A stretch of DNA of 64,000 nucleotides from Parus major (GCF_001522545.3 NC_031770.1:27457652-27521651); one strand, 5' to 3'. Positions 35,146 to 48,095 are shown, counted from the first letter of the stretch. A program made the numbers and translations. The notes: generated from the letters alone by a model not told the origin.

Positions 35146-35529
35146 TGTCACACTGTATTAGGAGCAGTGAAGCGATGACAACAGACTCTAGCTTTGGTTG
35201 CAAAAGGGAGCAAGTTTTATTCTTCCAGATCTTCTCCCACAGACAGTTCTGAGCAGGTCGGAAAAGGCAAAAGTCCCATTGGCCATGAAACCAACAAATC
35301 ACTATCACTGGACAGCCAGGAAGACCACCCCCCGACCACCTCCCACAAGCAAACAACAAGACAACAAACAATACCTGCAAAGGCTGTCCTCCCTCTCCAA
35401 GGACTACCCGGATTCACCCCCATGATTTCCCAAGCCAGAGTGAGAAAGTTGTGTGACTCAGTTTCACACAACCTCCAGCCAATGCTTGAAGCCTAAAAAT
35501 CTCTTATTTGACCATTGTCAATTCCCACA
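35146..35529 (-). mobile_element. LTR of the 370-bp class II family, TATA-less
   Basis: A 384-bp solo LTR with perfect TG...CA ends and perfect 6-bp target duplication TCTGAT (35140-35145 and 35530-35535). AATAAA is kept (complement of 35216-35221). At the TATA position relatives read CTATAAAAG, but here it is CTGTGGGAG, so the core promoter is lost. It sits only 35 bp from the LTR at 34429-35110. Confidence 0.93.
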
Positions 35530-35535
35530 TCTGAT

Positions 35536-36568
35536 AACTGACTGAACATAAATGCTAATATTAAGCATGGGAGAAGGGTTTCTTCAGAAATATAACATAT
35601 CTCAAACCCAAACAACTTACTTTGTGATTTAAAAGGGCTTTATTATCAGGGCTTTATTGCTTGTATTTGACTTGCTCTTCCTTCATCTCTGAACTGCGAT
35701 ATGTGTGTATCTGAAGCAGCTTAAAGCCACCAAATGAGACTTTCTGAAGGGCACATTAAATTTTCCTGGGATCGGGATCAGAAATATCCTCCGTAAGATC
35801 AGCTCTGCAGTTCCAGAAAGGCTGGGCAAGTGTGTGAGCATGAAAATATGTAACAGACTGGAGAGGAAATCTGCATAAGAAACTGAGGAGTTTTCTCTGA
35901 AAGAAAGTTCCATGCCCCAGTTACTCCATCATCACCACTACAGGTTGCCAAAGCACGTCAGTGTGCTATATAGAGCCCGTACTTCTTGCATTTCACACAT
36001 TAGGAGAGATACACTGAAACTCATTTCTACTTAAGTACCTGGTGTTTGCAGGGCAGACCACAATCTACTTCTCACTCTGACAGTCTCTGAGACTTCTCTG
36101 ACAGCTCTGAAAACAGAACTTACTCCTGGCATATTAGCAGAGCCAAAAGCAACAGTTAGATCTTGCCATTACTTACTGATTTCGTTGGAAATCTGCTTAT
36201 GTCATTCAGTCTTTGAACATGATTCAACTTGGACTTTCAGCCTCTCAGGAAAATGACTTCTTCTTATGTCTAGCACTAGCAAGTGTGTGGTTCATTGGCT
36301 CACAAGAAGAATATAAGCACTCAAAACATTCTGTCGTGTGCTAACAAGTCCTGCAACTTACTGTCTAGTGTTCAATTACTGATGTGCTCTGTGAGAGCAA
36401 CCATGTTGTCTCTCAGCATTCATTTTGCCAAGCTAGAAAACATCCTTCTTTCTAGTCTCCTCTGACAAGCTATATTTGTGATTTTTCCAATCCTCTCTTC
36501 CCTGCAGCTGCTCTTGCTTCCATGTCTCCTGCCTTTACCTGACTATTTTGACTGTGTCTGTACATAGG

Positions 36569-36637
<69 letters not shown>

Positions 36638-39600
36638 ATCTCCTTCTAGCCTTGCAAAATGGTGTTAGCAATCCCCTCTCCCTGTTGAAAACATTTTCTG
36701 TCATTTGGCGTTTCCATGTTCAATTCATATCGTGTTGATTCTTGACAGAAATTCTAAGTTATTATCTACATACAAATACATTGCTCATTTTTAAAGGGTA
36801 GTCTAGTCCTGAGTTTATTGAAGAATTGCCTGTTTTCTCCTTGCATTTTACATTATTTGCTCATTTCAATTATTTCAGAGCTGTTGATAGTATTTTTTTC
36901 TTTCCGTCAAAAAATTTCAGCCCTTTCTCCTGATGCTGATGCTCTTTAGCCATGAACATTATCTGTCCACATCATTAGTATACGAGATTATTACAAAGCT
37001 ACTAATTAGAGGTCACAAGATATGTTCCAAGGGAGTCTCACCATTCTGCCTCCAGGAGAATGTTTCCTCATCCAGCACAGCCTATTTTCACAGCAGAACA
37101 GTGACTTAAATATGTGTTTCTAATGGCATGGTATCTTCCTGCAGTCAAATTCTCTGTGTGGTCACAGTAATTAAGACCTCCTGGATACCAAGTATCTCTT
37201 TGTAGCACATCAGGCCCCACTTTCAGAAGAAGGTGAAAGATGTCAGCTGTACAGCATCTCTCAAAAATACACCATTATTCTGTCTGTCCCTATAAGGATG
37301 GTGATATTCTCACTAGTTCGTATTTGCATACAGAAGGGCTGTGTCTGATGCAGCTTCCCCTCACCTGGCCTGATCCTGATCCCCACCCACAGGCTGACAC
37401 CCCAGACCATCCTTGGCAGGTTCCCATCTCCAAGAAGGTGCCCATTACCCAGGATTGGGGCTGCCCCTGTTTTCCCTGGCTGCCCAGAGTTTCTCACTGG
37501 GGAGGTGGAATAGGCTCTAGATGGTGAGGTCCTGCTCTACCTCCCCAGGGGACCACCAGAGCTCTTGTCCTCAGGGAACTGCTGCTCCTCACAGTGTCCT
37601 AGCAACTACTGCAGTTAAGTTGCAGCTCTTTGGTCAACTGCTTTGTCCATTTTTTATCAACATGTGTTGTGTTCATCCATATGTGTCTTCCATCAGTTCG
37701 ATATTGCATAATCATTTTTATTGCCCACATTTCTGCATATCACTTAATCCAGGGTTATGAACAGAATCATCTGCATTCCTGTATTCCATACTATACTTCA
37801 TGCCAGCTGGGGTTTGGAGGTGAAAAATCATGTTTTGCTGGAATCAAGTCTTGTAGTCATTTTGTCTGTTCTATATTTGTACACACATGAATATGCTAAC
37901 AGATTTTCCCCGCAGTTTTTAGAGATACCACAAGCTATTTTGTTTGAAGATCTACAGTAAGAGAACTGTGAAATCTAAGCAGAGAAGAAATCAGTTATTT
38001 GAAAAACAACTTGAAGTGTGCATTTAGGTCTGGATGCAAGTCTGGTAAAATATCACCATGGTTCATGTGGTACAGGGAACCACCATATTCCAAGGGATTG
38101 GACTATTTTCAGTATGAAGACAAGACACCTTGTGCATGGAGACTGGTATGCTGTCAAGGCTTCCAAGTTGGTATAACCTCCAGATCTATCCAACACTTAG
38201 CCACTGCAAACAAACATGAACATCATGCACCCACAAACAGATGTATTTCCTGTTTCTAAGGAAATAAAAACAGGGAAATTTTGATCTTGGCTAAGTGGCT
38301 AACCCTGAGGCCAAATTCAATGGTAAGAGATTGAGACAGTCTGGATATAGGATACAAATTAATTCACATTGGATGTAACAGGAATTGAAACCTCTTAAAA
38401 TTGCATACTTGTACTGTAACATTATGTCTTGTCATCTTCACATTGTTCAAGAGGAAAAAATTAAAATTATATTATAGGTGGCCTTCACTGTTTCAGAGAT
38501 GGTTGCAAATTAGTCCTGTTCATCTCTGAGGAGACAGAAAAGGCAAAGTTATTTTAGAAATTATGCACCAGTGATAGCAACATTTGGACTTTTTGGTATC
38601 CAGATTCTCAACCCAAATCAAGGACAGGGTTGGGATTATGCCAGGTCAGATATTAGAGAAATACCACTTTAGGCTGCTGCAGCCACAAAGGGAGGGATTT
38701 GGAGCCCAGTCCTACACTAGCAAATGTCACAGGGGGCAGGGGCTGCAATGGCAAGAAAAGGGGATGCCCAGTCCATCTGTATTTCCACCTATCATGTATT
38801 GATATTGCCTTGGCACTGGCAAGGCAAGCAAAGAAAAAGAACTCTGCCTGTATGTATGCTATTGCTCTGTTTCACTTCTATGGGTCTGGCCAGTCAATGT
38901 CCTTTGCAAGTGAGGATCTGCCTCAGGTTTGGTAGTGGATTATTTGCTTTGAAGTGGGAATTAAAATAATACATACATTTGGAAATATAAGCCAATAACC
39001 AATTACTAGTATGTTCTACAGCATTTTAGACTGCCACTTCAAATGCCACCCATTTGTTACCCAGCAGAAAGAACATTTTAAAAAGATGAGAATGTTTTGT
39101 GGTTATCTGACAGACTGAATATATGGCAGTCAGTATGAAAGCCTTTTTTGCATGTCATACAGCAAAACTGAGAAAAGTTGGTGGATTTCAAGTCAGAACA
39201 AACCTGTTATTCCAAAATTACTTGTTTCTCTGTACCCCATATTACATACGGTAACCTTGGCAATAGCTGGTTAGCGGAAGTGCAAGTAAATTCTTGTGGG
39301 CATGGAGTAGGACAAAGTTAAACCTCATATCTAACTTGTTAAATAAAATAAAATGGGCAATTCATCCCAGCAGATTTCTTTGTGGGCAGACAGGGAATCT
39401 ATCCCGTTCTGTATAACTATGACTTCAGGGACACACTCCAATCAAAACCCCAGTCTGCATCCCACCCTTTCTCTGCCCATCAGAGAGCAGGCTCCTTAGA
39501 CCTTGCAATGCCCTCCCAAAGAGGAGAAAATAAGCTTCAAGTGCCACTGATGGTGTCCTGACTGGAACAGCTACACAGCTGCATCACAGTTCACACTGCT

Positions 39601-41339
39601 AATTTCCCAGAAGTCTAAAGATGTGAATCTAATTTTTACAAAAATGTGAGTTCTCATATATTTTTTGCTTCTCAGTCACATGAATAAAATTCTAGGTTCT
39701 GCAATCCTTTTTCTTTCCCCTTTGTTTTTATTTACTTCTCCCTGCCCTTCCATATAACATATACAAGGGTTTTAGATACAGACTGTGGGCTGGTTACCCA
39801 ATTATAAACAGTGAAGCTAGCATTATGAAAATATAGCTAAAGTCTATGTCAGTGTCACCATAAAACAACTACAGTAAGTAAGATATTATGGTATTTTTTA
39901 TGGACCTCTTTATTTTAAGTGGTTTTTCCCTCCTCATATTATCTACATCCCTCTAGAGAGAATAGTTAGCTACTATGAAAGAATTCTCAAGACTGTAGCT
40001 TTTATTATCATTTAAATTGCCAAGAACATTAAGACGTCATTGGTGACAACAGTAACAACTAACCAAAGCAGAAGGGAAGTAGTATTTTTCCATTATCTCT
40101 TTCTTTTCATTTAAATTTTCTGTGTGTCTTGAAATGAGGAAAAACCCGTTTTCTTCTGTCTTGAAAATGTTTCACAGCATTCATTCTTCAGGCCTACTCA
40201 AAGACTTCTTTAAGGATGAAATTATGAAAATACTCCATCCTATATTTGTACATATAAGTAGACCTTCACTGAAAGATGTAGAATAATATAATTGTATAAA
40301 AAAAATTCATTAGCTAGCTAGCTATATTCATAATAGAATATTGAGTAATTTTATTACAGTTGCTTAAGTCAGTACTGGGAAAAAAATGTTTCTGATTTAT
40401 TTTGCTAGTTTTCCCTGCCTGAGCACTGGGCAGCCCATCCCTCAATTTTATTGTTGCTTGTTGCAGAATAAAACTGGTGAAAGCCAATTCTGCAGCTATT
40501 TAACTTTACACTTTTTGAGTGGGTTGCTGACAACTTGTTAAGTTCAGCATCAGAAAAGACTTCAGAGTCCTAGTCTGGAACTGCTATTAAGTGACTCATT
40601 AAGAACATTTGACAGTCAGAATTTAGACTGTTCTTTAATATTGATTCATATAAAGCATATATTTATTTATTTCTTATTTCAACTAACACAAGTATATTTC
40701 AAGGACTACAATTCATAATAGCAAATATAAAATTGCTATCTGAAGGCATTACATTTTGAGCAAACCCAACACTATTTACCTGCAGACCTTTCTCTGCAAA
40801 TTCCTTCAGATACAACTTCATTGATATGGTAATCTTTGTCCAGGAGAATGTTATCAGAGAGAAAGAAAAGCAATGAATGACATTATGCTCAAACTGCAAA
40901 GAAACATTTCAGTGACTCAAAGAAGAGACAGCTAAACATCATCTTATCAAAAAATTAATACTTAATTTTTAACTGAAATATTTTGACTCAGAATAAGTCT
41001 CACTTTTTATTTTTTACTTTTACAAACTACAGTTTTTCTAAGTATGATTTTTATTACATTATTTGCCTAGCCAACAGAGTGGCAGAAAATATCGATATCT
41101 TGAAGGAATGCAGAGTAATACACAAAGGAAAATTCCCATGTAAACTGGCATAAATTATGATGATTTCTAAATTACCTATCACCATTCAGAAAATGTTTCA
41201 CTGCTTCTCTGAAAACAAAAAGTATCTTTGCACAGCTTTATAAATCCATGGCATGCTCAAATATTGAATACAATCCAATTCAATCAATTTGGAAAAGAGT
41301 TTGGTGCTGTTTTGAAGTCATGGTAAGGGTGATTAGAAA
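35536..41339. other. Non-coding DNA with one tetranucleotide microsatellite
   Basis: A 5.8-kb stretch. Besides the (CTAT)n tract near 36.6 kb and a GC-richer patch at about 37350-37600, no repeat or gene was recognised. Frames in the GC-richer patch overlap on both strands (37240-37527, 37261-37497) and have no motifs. A TAGC run lies at about 40312-40324. Confidence 0.5.
36569..36637 (+). repeat. (CTAT)n microsatellite
   Basis: About 17 perfect CTAT units, uninterrupted over 69 bp. Likely length-polymorphic. Confidence 0.98.
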
Positions 41340-41660
41340 TACAGAACACATTTCATATGCATATAGCCTGCAGCTCTTCATCTTGGAAAAGGCAGGACTG
41401 AAGGAAGTCACCAAATAAGTCTACACAGTCTTAACTAGCAGACAAGCAGTAATTAGATGCTATAATGAGTGTAAGAAAGAGGTGCCCCAATGTTTTTTAT
41501 TAGGAAGAGCAACAAATAAAACTGCTTTTACACAATTTAGAAATAAATTGCAGAATTCATTCTTGAAAGATATAGGGGTGAGCAAGGTTTAAAAATATTC
41601 AGAACTGTTTCAGAGAGCTCGTGGGGAAAGATCTGCTGGCACGGTGTTGAATGTTATGGA
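41340..41660 (+). mobile_element. Ancient CR1 LINE 3' fragment
   Basis: Diverged CR1 words occur in order: AGCCTGCAGCTCTTCATCTTGG, GTCTACACAGTCTTAAC, and an AAATTGCAGAATTCATT segment before GATATAGGGGTGAGCAAGG. No frame survives. Assignment is by resemblance to the old CR1 consensus. Confidence 0.55.
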
Positions 41661-41836
41661 AGGGATACAATATCTAGAACCTGTCAATTCTAAAGAAGGT
41701 GGCTTGAGGGCATCAATGAAGAATCACCCGCTCTGTTTCCTTCCATTTCTTACATTTGTCCTATACATTTGTATAGCTGATCGCTGCAGGTAGGAACATT
41801 TGGGTCTGCATAGACTTTTGATGTGACCCAGGATAC

Positions 41837-42208
41837 TGTGGGAACTGACAGTGGTGAAATAAGAGATTCTTAGGCTTCAGGCACTAGCTCGAGCCTATGG
41901 AAAAGTCAGGTACACAACTTTCTCACTCTGGCCTGAGAAATCATAAGGAAAAATCCAAACAGAGGGAAAACAACCTTTGTAGGTGTTGTTGCCTTGTTGT
42001 TTACTTGTAAGAAATGGTCAAGGGGTGTTGTTCCTAACTGTCCAATGATGGTGATGTGTTGGTTCAATGACCAATGAGAGTTTTACTTTTTTGGTCCTGC
42101 TTGGAACTGTCTATAAAAGAAGATCTGGAAGAATAAAACTTGCTGTCTTTTGCATCTAAGGCTAGAGAGTCTGTGCTGTCACTTTGCTGTTCCTAATACA
42201 GTACAATA
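41837..42208 (+). mobile_element. LTR of the 370-bp class II family, promoter intact
   Basis: A 372-bp solo LTR starting TGTGGGAAC and ending CAGTACAATA. The flanks GGATAC (41831-41836) and GAATAC (42209-42214) form a 6-bp target duplication with one mismatch. It has two CCAAT boxes (42042-42046, 42071-42075), TATAAAA (42112-42118) and AATAAA (42132-42137). No provirus interior adjoins it. Confidence 0.9.
42042..42137 (+). promoter_or_regulatory. LTR core promoter: CCAAT, CCAAT, TATA, poly(A) signal
   Basis: Two CCAAT boxes 29 bp apart, then a TATAAAA box about 40 bp downstream and AATAAA 20 bp after it. The same order and spacing recur in the copy at 14762-14857. The TATA-to-AATAAA spacing is very short, so R would be small or the signal lies at its start. 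Activity is inferred from sequence only. Confidence 0.65.
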
Positions 42209-42735
42209 GAATACCACTTCATAGATCCTTATGAAATGCAGGTTAATTCCTTGATTTTTTTTTTTTTGAGAGCCAAACTTAATTAATCTCTTCACTATTA
42301 ATATATTCGTTAATCTATTCTTATTCAATTTTGTCATCTCTGTTATGATAACAGTAAAATAACAACTAGTCAAATTACTTCCTATTGGCAAGATTTCCAA
42401 ATATCTCAGTCATAAAACCAGTAATCTAAATTTCAGCAACAACCATGATCGACACTATGTTTAAAGGTACTGATCCAACAGGCTTAATAATTGCTCATAT
42501 GTTTTGCAAGACTTAAATCCAGGAGCCATCAGCATAGATCATTACACAGACCACTTTTAATAAATTCAACTGTCTGTTCAGAATGGGTTTTGCAATTTTT
42601 TAAACATTTGGATTCTGAAAATGGGTAGAATTCCTTAGTTTGTGTGACTACAAATTTAAGCAATGGCTTGTGATATTTGCTTCTGTTAGCACTTTTTGTA
42701 AGGCAGATTGCTAAAATCAGTAACTTCTGCATACT

Positions 42736-44134
42736 TGTCATGGAGTTACTTTACCTTTAAGAAAGTTGAAGTTTCTGAGAACTGCCTAGAGTCTTTTCTC
42801 CTGACCAATTATCAGTCATTGCTGAGAATTGACAGCAGTTTAGGCCATTGAAAAGTGGGATCAACTTGTGAACCCTACCTTAAAGTGTAAAACCAGAGCT
42901 CTCTGAGTTCTCTTTGTTTCCTGGCGGTGAAAGGTAGCAGAGGTCCGGCCTCTCGCTCTCTGCCCGGCCATGCGGCCGGGCGGGGGCCGGGCTGGGCCTG
43001 CTGCATCTCCCGGCTGGGAGATGGGGCCTGCGGCGGGGGGCTTGCCCTGAGACCTGTCCGGGCCGGGCCGGTTCCTGGCTTGGCTGCAGGTTTTGCCGTG
43101 ATAGAATTCACCAGAAACTGCCGAGTGAAGAAGGAGAGGGGCTCTGGGCCTGCAGCAAGCAGAGACGGTGACCACACTCTCCAGAGCAGCCATGAAGAAC
43201 TTTCCATCACAGACGGCTCCAGTTCCTGCACCAGCCGAGGCCACAGAACTACCTACAACAGCTTGGGCAAGATTTTAACTCTTTCATTACTCAGATGAGA
43301 CTTGCGGATTAATCTTTTTATCCAGAGAGAGAAAAGGAGAATGATCAGCATGAAAAGAGACTTTATAAACTACCAGTGACAAGAAAGAAAAGAAACTTCA
43401 AGAAAGGTAGAGAATTAAGAAGATGCTTTAATTTAGCTGAAATGTCTTTCTGTTAAACTATGGAGATGGACAATGAAGTCCTGGAAAAAACTCCTTTAAT
43501 TCATGATAAGTATGTAGGGAGGAATAAAGTGTTCAAAGTGTAAACTTGAGTAATTATAGTATAGTGAAGTGCTGGGAGATTTGAAGCCTTGAGAGGCAAT
43601 GAGAAAACTGTTGTCTAGTGAAGCTCACAGAAGCAGATGAAGAAGACTTTTTTTACCTTTGAATACTCATCCTTAAAAATGCTATCCCTCGAATCATGAC
43701 CCATACACATCTCAGAGTGATGTGAAAATGGGAGGGGTGGGCTCTGATAACAGCAGCTCTAGGCAGCTGATATCAGGGCAATGGAAAACTATAACAAAAA
43801 ATAGTTTTCGTGTGAGAAACTCCATAAATTAACAGGAAGAAACTTCTGTTTCTCTACAAAGACAGGTGAAAAGACTGTAGCAAGAATTGGAACTGTTTTA
43901 ACCACCAAAGTTCCAAAGTTTTTGTCTCTGTTGTCATGTGAACGAGAGAATAGTAAATAGATAAGGGATGAAAAGGTTTTTCTGGAAGTTTATTCTGGTG
44001 TTCTTATTCTTGTTGTTTGTCAATAAACTTTCTTTATTCCTTTTAAGTTTTATGCCTGTTTTGCCCTTATTCTAGTCCATATCTCACAGCAAGAAATAAG
44101 TAATTTTCTTAGTTATTGGTTTTAAACCACGACA
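42736..44134 (+). mobile_element. Long solo LTR (ERVL-type), CpG-rich core
   Basis: A 1399-bp LTR with near-perfect terminal inverted repeats (TGTCATGG / CCACGACA) and a perfect 5-bp target duplication ATACT (42731-42735 and 44135-44139), the habit of ERVL-like elements. AATAAA lies at 44022-44027. A CpG-dense segment occupies 42945-43090. Homologous copies are at 49594-51146 (minus) and 63077 onward (plus). Frames over the CpG core (up to 127 codons on both strands) are composition artefacts. Confidence 0.88.
42945..43090 (+). promoter_or_regulatory. CpG-island-like core of the long LTR
   Basis: About 13 CpG dinucleotides in about 140 bp (for example GGCCGGGCGGGGGCCGGG) inside an otherwise AT-rich region. 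No TATA box was seen nearby, so it could act as a CpG-type promoter of the LTR; that is inference. The equivalent part of the 49594-51146 copy has only about five CpGs. Confidence 0.55.
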
Positions 44135-44139
44135 ATACT

Positions 44140-44716
44140 CTAGTGTTTTATGAGATGTGTTTTGTCCCTCTTTCTTTTCACAATGCCTGTGAATCAGCTT
44201 GTTGGATGGAGTAAACAATAATTTTTTGGTATCAGTGATGCTACAGCACTTCACACTAGCTGAAAATCTGATCATTCCTATTAGAATGGGAGAGCGTGTA
44301 GAGAGCAGCTGTCCCTTATGCTTTTTCAATGAATTTCTGAAACACTAATGTTGCTATTAACAACATTTACAAGAAGCTTGGTAAAGATGAACTGCACTCA
44401 CATCAGTTTCTCCCAGTGCTATCACAGCTTCTCTGTGCACACTTCATACACAGGGGCCATGCATAAAGCAATTATGACACTCTTCTGTTTTAGTTGCTTC
44501 TGTTGCTTTTACAGTTGTCAAACTGTAAAGGAGCAAAGAAGACTGAAGGAATCTCATTCAAGAAAATTTTGGCCAGTTTTTGCTACAGACTTTGTTTGTT
44601 CAAGTTTCTTTGGACAAAGGGTTTCTTTGAAACAGTTTAGATGAAGCAAAGAGTTTCCTGAAAGCTGGAATTCAAACCATCCATGCCATGCATTGGTACA
44701 AGTATTTCACTCCATG
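44140..44716. other. Non-coding spacer between LTRs
   Basis: No gene or repeat recognised. A 98-codon plus-strand frame (44348-44644) has no known motif and a cysteine/phenylalanine-rich composition typical of chance translation. Confidence 0.45.
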
Positions 44717-44722
44717 TACACC

Positions 44723-45260
44723 TGTGGAGGAGGCACAGTCCTCCAATAGGCATCCTCCCTGGAGATCAATCCCCTAAGATAAAGCTGCCTAGACACTGTG
44801 ACTAAGCTGTGGATCCCTTTGTGTTTCAGAAACTCATGTTATCTCCCTGTTAACTATTGGTCACCTTATCCTGGTCTCAGACCATTGGTCCCCTTCCTGA
44901 TTCTCCCCTTCCGTATAAAAACCCCAGCTTTTACCCAGTTCGGGGTTAGACCATCACTGGCCCCCTTTCCTGAAGCCTGCATTAAAGACTCTGTGGAATG
45001 ATCTTCCTGTCTTTTGTCTGCATCGGCAGGGGTAACAGCAGAGTTGGCTGGGCTGAACAGAGCTGATCACAGAGCAGAAATCACTGCTAAAAGAGCTGAT
45101 CACTTAAGGCCCTTGCTGGTGCACCAAGGTTTACCCCTGGCTGGAGGCTGCCTGCAGAACCCCGGATGGCGGCTCTGTCCCCTGGGACAGCCTGACTATC
45201 TGGGCTTGTTGCCAGCAGAAGCCGGGGGTCAGACAGGCCTCCAGGACCATGCCTGCAACA
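44723..45260 (+). mobile_element. Solo LTR, class II-type, with long U5
   Basis: A 538-bp LTR, TGTGGAGG...GCAACA, flanked by TACACC (44717-44722) and TACACT (45261-45266), a 6-bp duplication with one mismatch. It has two inverted CCAAT boxes (ATTGG at 44856-44860 and 44884-44888), TATAAAA (44914-44920) and ATTAAA (44981-44986). About 250 bp of GC-richer U5-like sequence follow, to which 1-257 is homologous. Confidence 0.85.
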
Positions 45261-45266
45261 TACACT

Positions 45267-47706
45267 CTGCAATCTCTGATTTCATAACAGATTCAAAATC
45301 TGTTGTACTTTTGCCACAGGGGTTTAATGGGCTTCCTTTGCTCTCCTATCCATGAATCATGCCACAAAAACCAACAAGAAAAAAATAAAAACTATTCCCT
45401 TCTTCATTCCTTGTTCCACCCAAAAAACTCACAAAAACAGCCCCAGCCCAAGTATCATCCTTCCAGAATATCCAGACCATCAGGCTCTGCAGCTTGGAAA
45501 TCTGCCAGTTTAAAATTTCACCCAGTGGGACCTGTTTTTGCCAAATGTTAAGAGTGGAGACAAGGCAAATCCTAACCAAACCCTGCTCTCTTCTAGTCCT
45601 GAAAAGCAAGGCTAAGTAGTTGGAGCTGTCTTCTGGAACAATGGAAAGTGTCAGACTTTCAGAGTTCCCTGAGAAATATTACTCACATCTCCCATTTGAG
45701 GATTTCCAGTGCTTTCACATAGAATTAAACATAGTGGGAGCTAGGAGAAACCAAGAACTTTCTGAAGAAAACCTCAGTGCTTAGGAGCTATGGGCTGCAT
45801 TGACAAAGATCTCTAGCTGCTTTAAGATGCTGGTAAAATATCTGGCCAGAAGCAAGCAGCCACTCAACAAATTAGGATGTGCAGGAAATTCCTCACAGTG
45901 TGCCTGCGTGTAAGTTAAAAGACTAGAGTTAAAAATCTCTTTTCTATAATGGTAACATCCTAATCTAATTTTCACTATGACACAGGAATACTTTTCCCAG
46001 ATGGTGAAGGAATTCCCCCTCTAAGGTACTAAGTAGTCCTGCTTCCCATCACAGTCTCTTTTACAAAAGAGTGGAAAACTCCAAAGGCTTCTCATGAGTA
46101 AATGTCAAATTGTGAAAACAACTGGAACCAATATGAGCTTTCCTGGAAGAAAAGATTAGGCACTAACTGATTTTTAAATTCAAAACACTACTTATTAATA
46201 GATAGATTCATAGCTGACAGTGAAATCATTAGGAGGTAGAAGAACAGAAAGATCTGCAAGCAGCTTTTATCATTCCTAGGAATTTTTGACCCAAATACTG
46301 CCAAAATACAGTCCTCTTGCTGGACCATTAGTCTTTGCAAAATGACAGTCAGGTGTTTCAGTCCATCCACTGGTTGGCAGAAGCCTTTCCCTTTTCTAAT
46401 ATTCTTGTGCTCTGCATTGTGAGAACTTGGTCTAATAACTTCTTCTCAGATGTGTCCCTTTCTTTTTTCCAGACACCAGCATTAGATCCTGCTGTTCTCA
46501 ATCTCTATTAAAAAGACAAGAATTTATCTTCTGCAACATTTTTTCCTACCCTTTGAACTGGTATAAGCAGTCTGAGGAAGAGTAGAGGAAAGGGAAAATT
46601 TCAAATGCCTGCTGCACAAAATACCACTAAACTTTTGAATATCCTTACCAGGCCTTAATCAACATTAAGTGTGTGTGAAATGGTGAATACTCTAAGACCA
46701 TGAAGGCTGTTGTTTGAAGAACTGTCTCAATGCCCTGCAACTCCATGTGTCTCAGGAGATGAAGCACATGTCCAGTATTTCAACATCTTTTCTGGGAGAA
46801 GAATCCCAGGAACTCCTGTTTGCAGTTTCTGGCTGGATTATTTCCAGTCTCAACAAATCTTGGCTTTTTTCCCCTTGTTCTGTCTAAAGAATGCAGAGAA
46901 AGGGTATTTTTGACCCATTCCTTTGAAACATGAGGCTATACAAATAAAGTTAAGTAAGATACGTCAAACAAGAAAAAGAAAGAGCCCATTGCACAAACTA
47001 GGAAAAAGGGACATGGACCATTAAAAAACCTTATACGTATGTTTGGTTTTGTGAAAATAAACTTTTTAAATGCTTTCTAGGTTTTTCACACATTGCAATT
47101 CTATATTCTATTCAAAATCCTCTTCACTTTATATAGGACTGTCATATTATGTATTGTATATGCAGATACAAACACACAAAGATTGTGAATTCAAAATCAA
47201 TAATATTCTATAAAATACTGGTTAGGATTTTCCAACACAATTTTAATATGGAACATTTGAGTATATGAATTAGGCCATATTTCCAATTATATTTCAATGA
47301 ATTATCCACAACTTTCCTCATCCAGTTTCTATCTTTCCTTCTTTGTCTTCCCTTACTGTTTCAGCTTTTCCATCTGTTTTCTCTATATACATCTGATATT
47401 TACATCACCTGTACATTGCTTTCCTAGTCCCTTTAGAATCATTGTTATCTTCTTCTTATCTTGTCTTTAACTTAATCTTCCAAAAAACACATATTTTCTT
47501 GTAGTCTGCAACAAACCCATCCATGCAGTGGGTAACGAAAACACAAAAGCAGGGGAAAAAAAAAAAGGATATATATAGTCTCTTGCATTTTTCCTCAAAC
47601 TGAAAATTATTCAATTAAAAAAAGATCAGAATCAAAAAGAAAGATGTTATTGGCAGTCTAAAGCAACTTTCAGGAAAGTTATGGTTTGAATGAAGAGAGA
47701 TTTGAG
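45267..47706. other. Non-coding interval
   Basis: No gene, RNA or mobile element recognised in 2.4 kb of AT-rich sequence. Confidence 0.5.
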
Positions 47707-47712
47707 GATGGA

Positions 47713-48089
47713 TGTCGTTCTATTAGGAACGGCGAGAAGAGAATGACACCGACTCTCATGGAGTCAGAACAGGAGAATTCCTTTAGTTTATTGCTTTAGC
47801 TTTGTTTTATAGACTAGTTCGTGGAAAGTACAGAAAGGAAACTCTTATTGGTTAGTAAACTGCTACATCACCATCATTGGTCAGTGGTGTACACCACCTC
47901 CTGACTTTCTCCTGCAAAGAAAACAAGAGACAGACAAACAACACCTGCAAGGGCTGTTTTCTGTCTTTGAGGATTGTTTTTAAATCCTCCCATGAATTTC
48001 TCAGGCTAGCTCTCAGGCAGGACTGAGAAGCCATGCGGCCTGCAGTTTCTGCAGGCTCCCTGCAGCTTGCTCCAGAGCTAGCATCCACA
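47713..48089 (-). mobile_element. LTR of the 370-bp class II family
   Basis: A 377-bp solo LTR with TGT...ACA ends and perfect 6-bp target duplication GATGGA (47707-47712 and 48090-48095). On the minus strand TATAAAA (complement of 47805-47811) and AATAAA (complement of 47787-47792) are present. It is a more diverged subfamily member; its 3' end reads CCTAATAGAACGACA instead of CCTAATACAGTG-type. Confidence 0.9.
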
Positions 48090-48095
48090 GATGGA

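Noticed and set aside
36541..36660. Regular short repeats as a possible CRISPR array
   Set aside because: It is a plain CTAT microsatellite with no spacers, and the genome is eukaryotic.
37240..37620. GC-richer patch with overlapping frames as a possible exon
   Set aside because: Frames are open on both strands, splice sites are not defensible and no protein is recognised.
42861..43298. Overlapping 118-127-codon frames on both strands
   Set aside because: They fall on the CpG-dense LTR core, are open on both strands at once, and have no domain; a composition effect.
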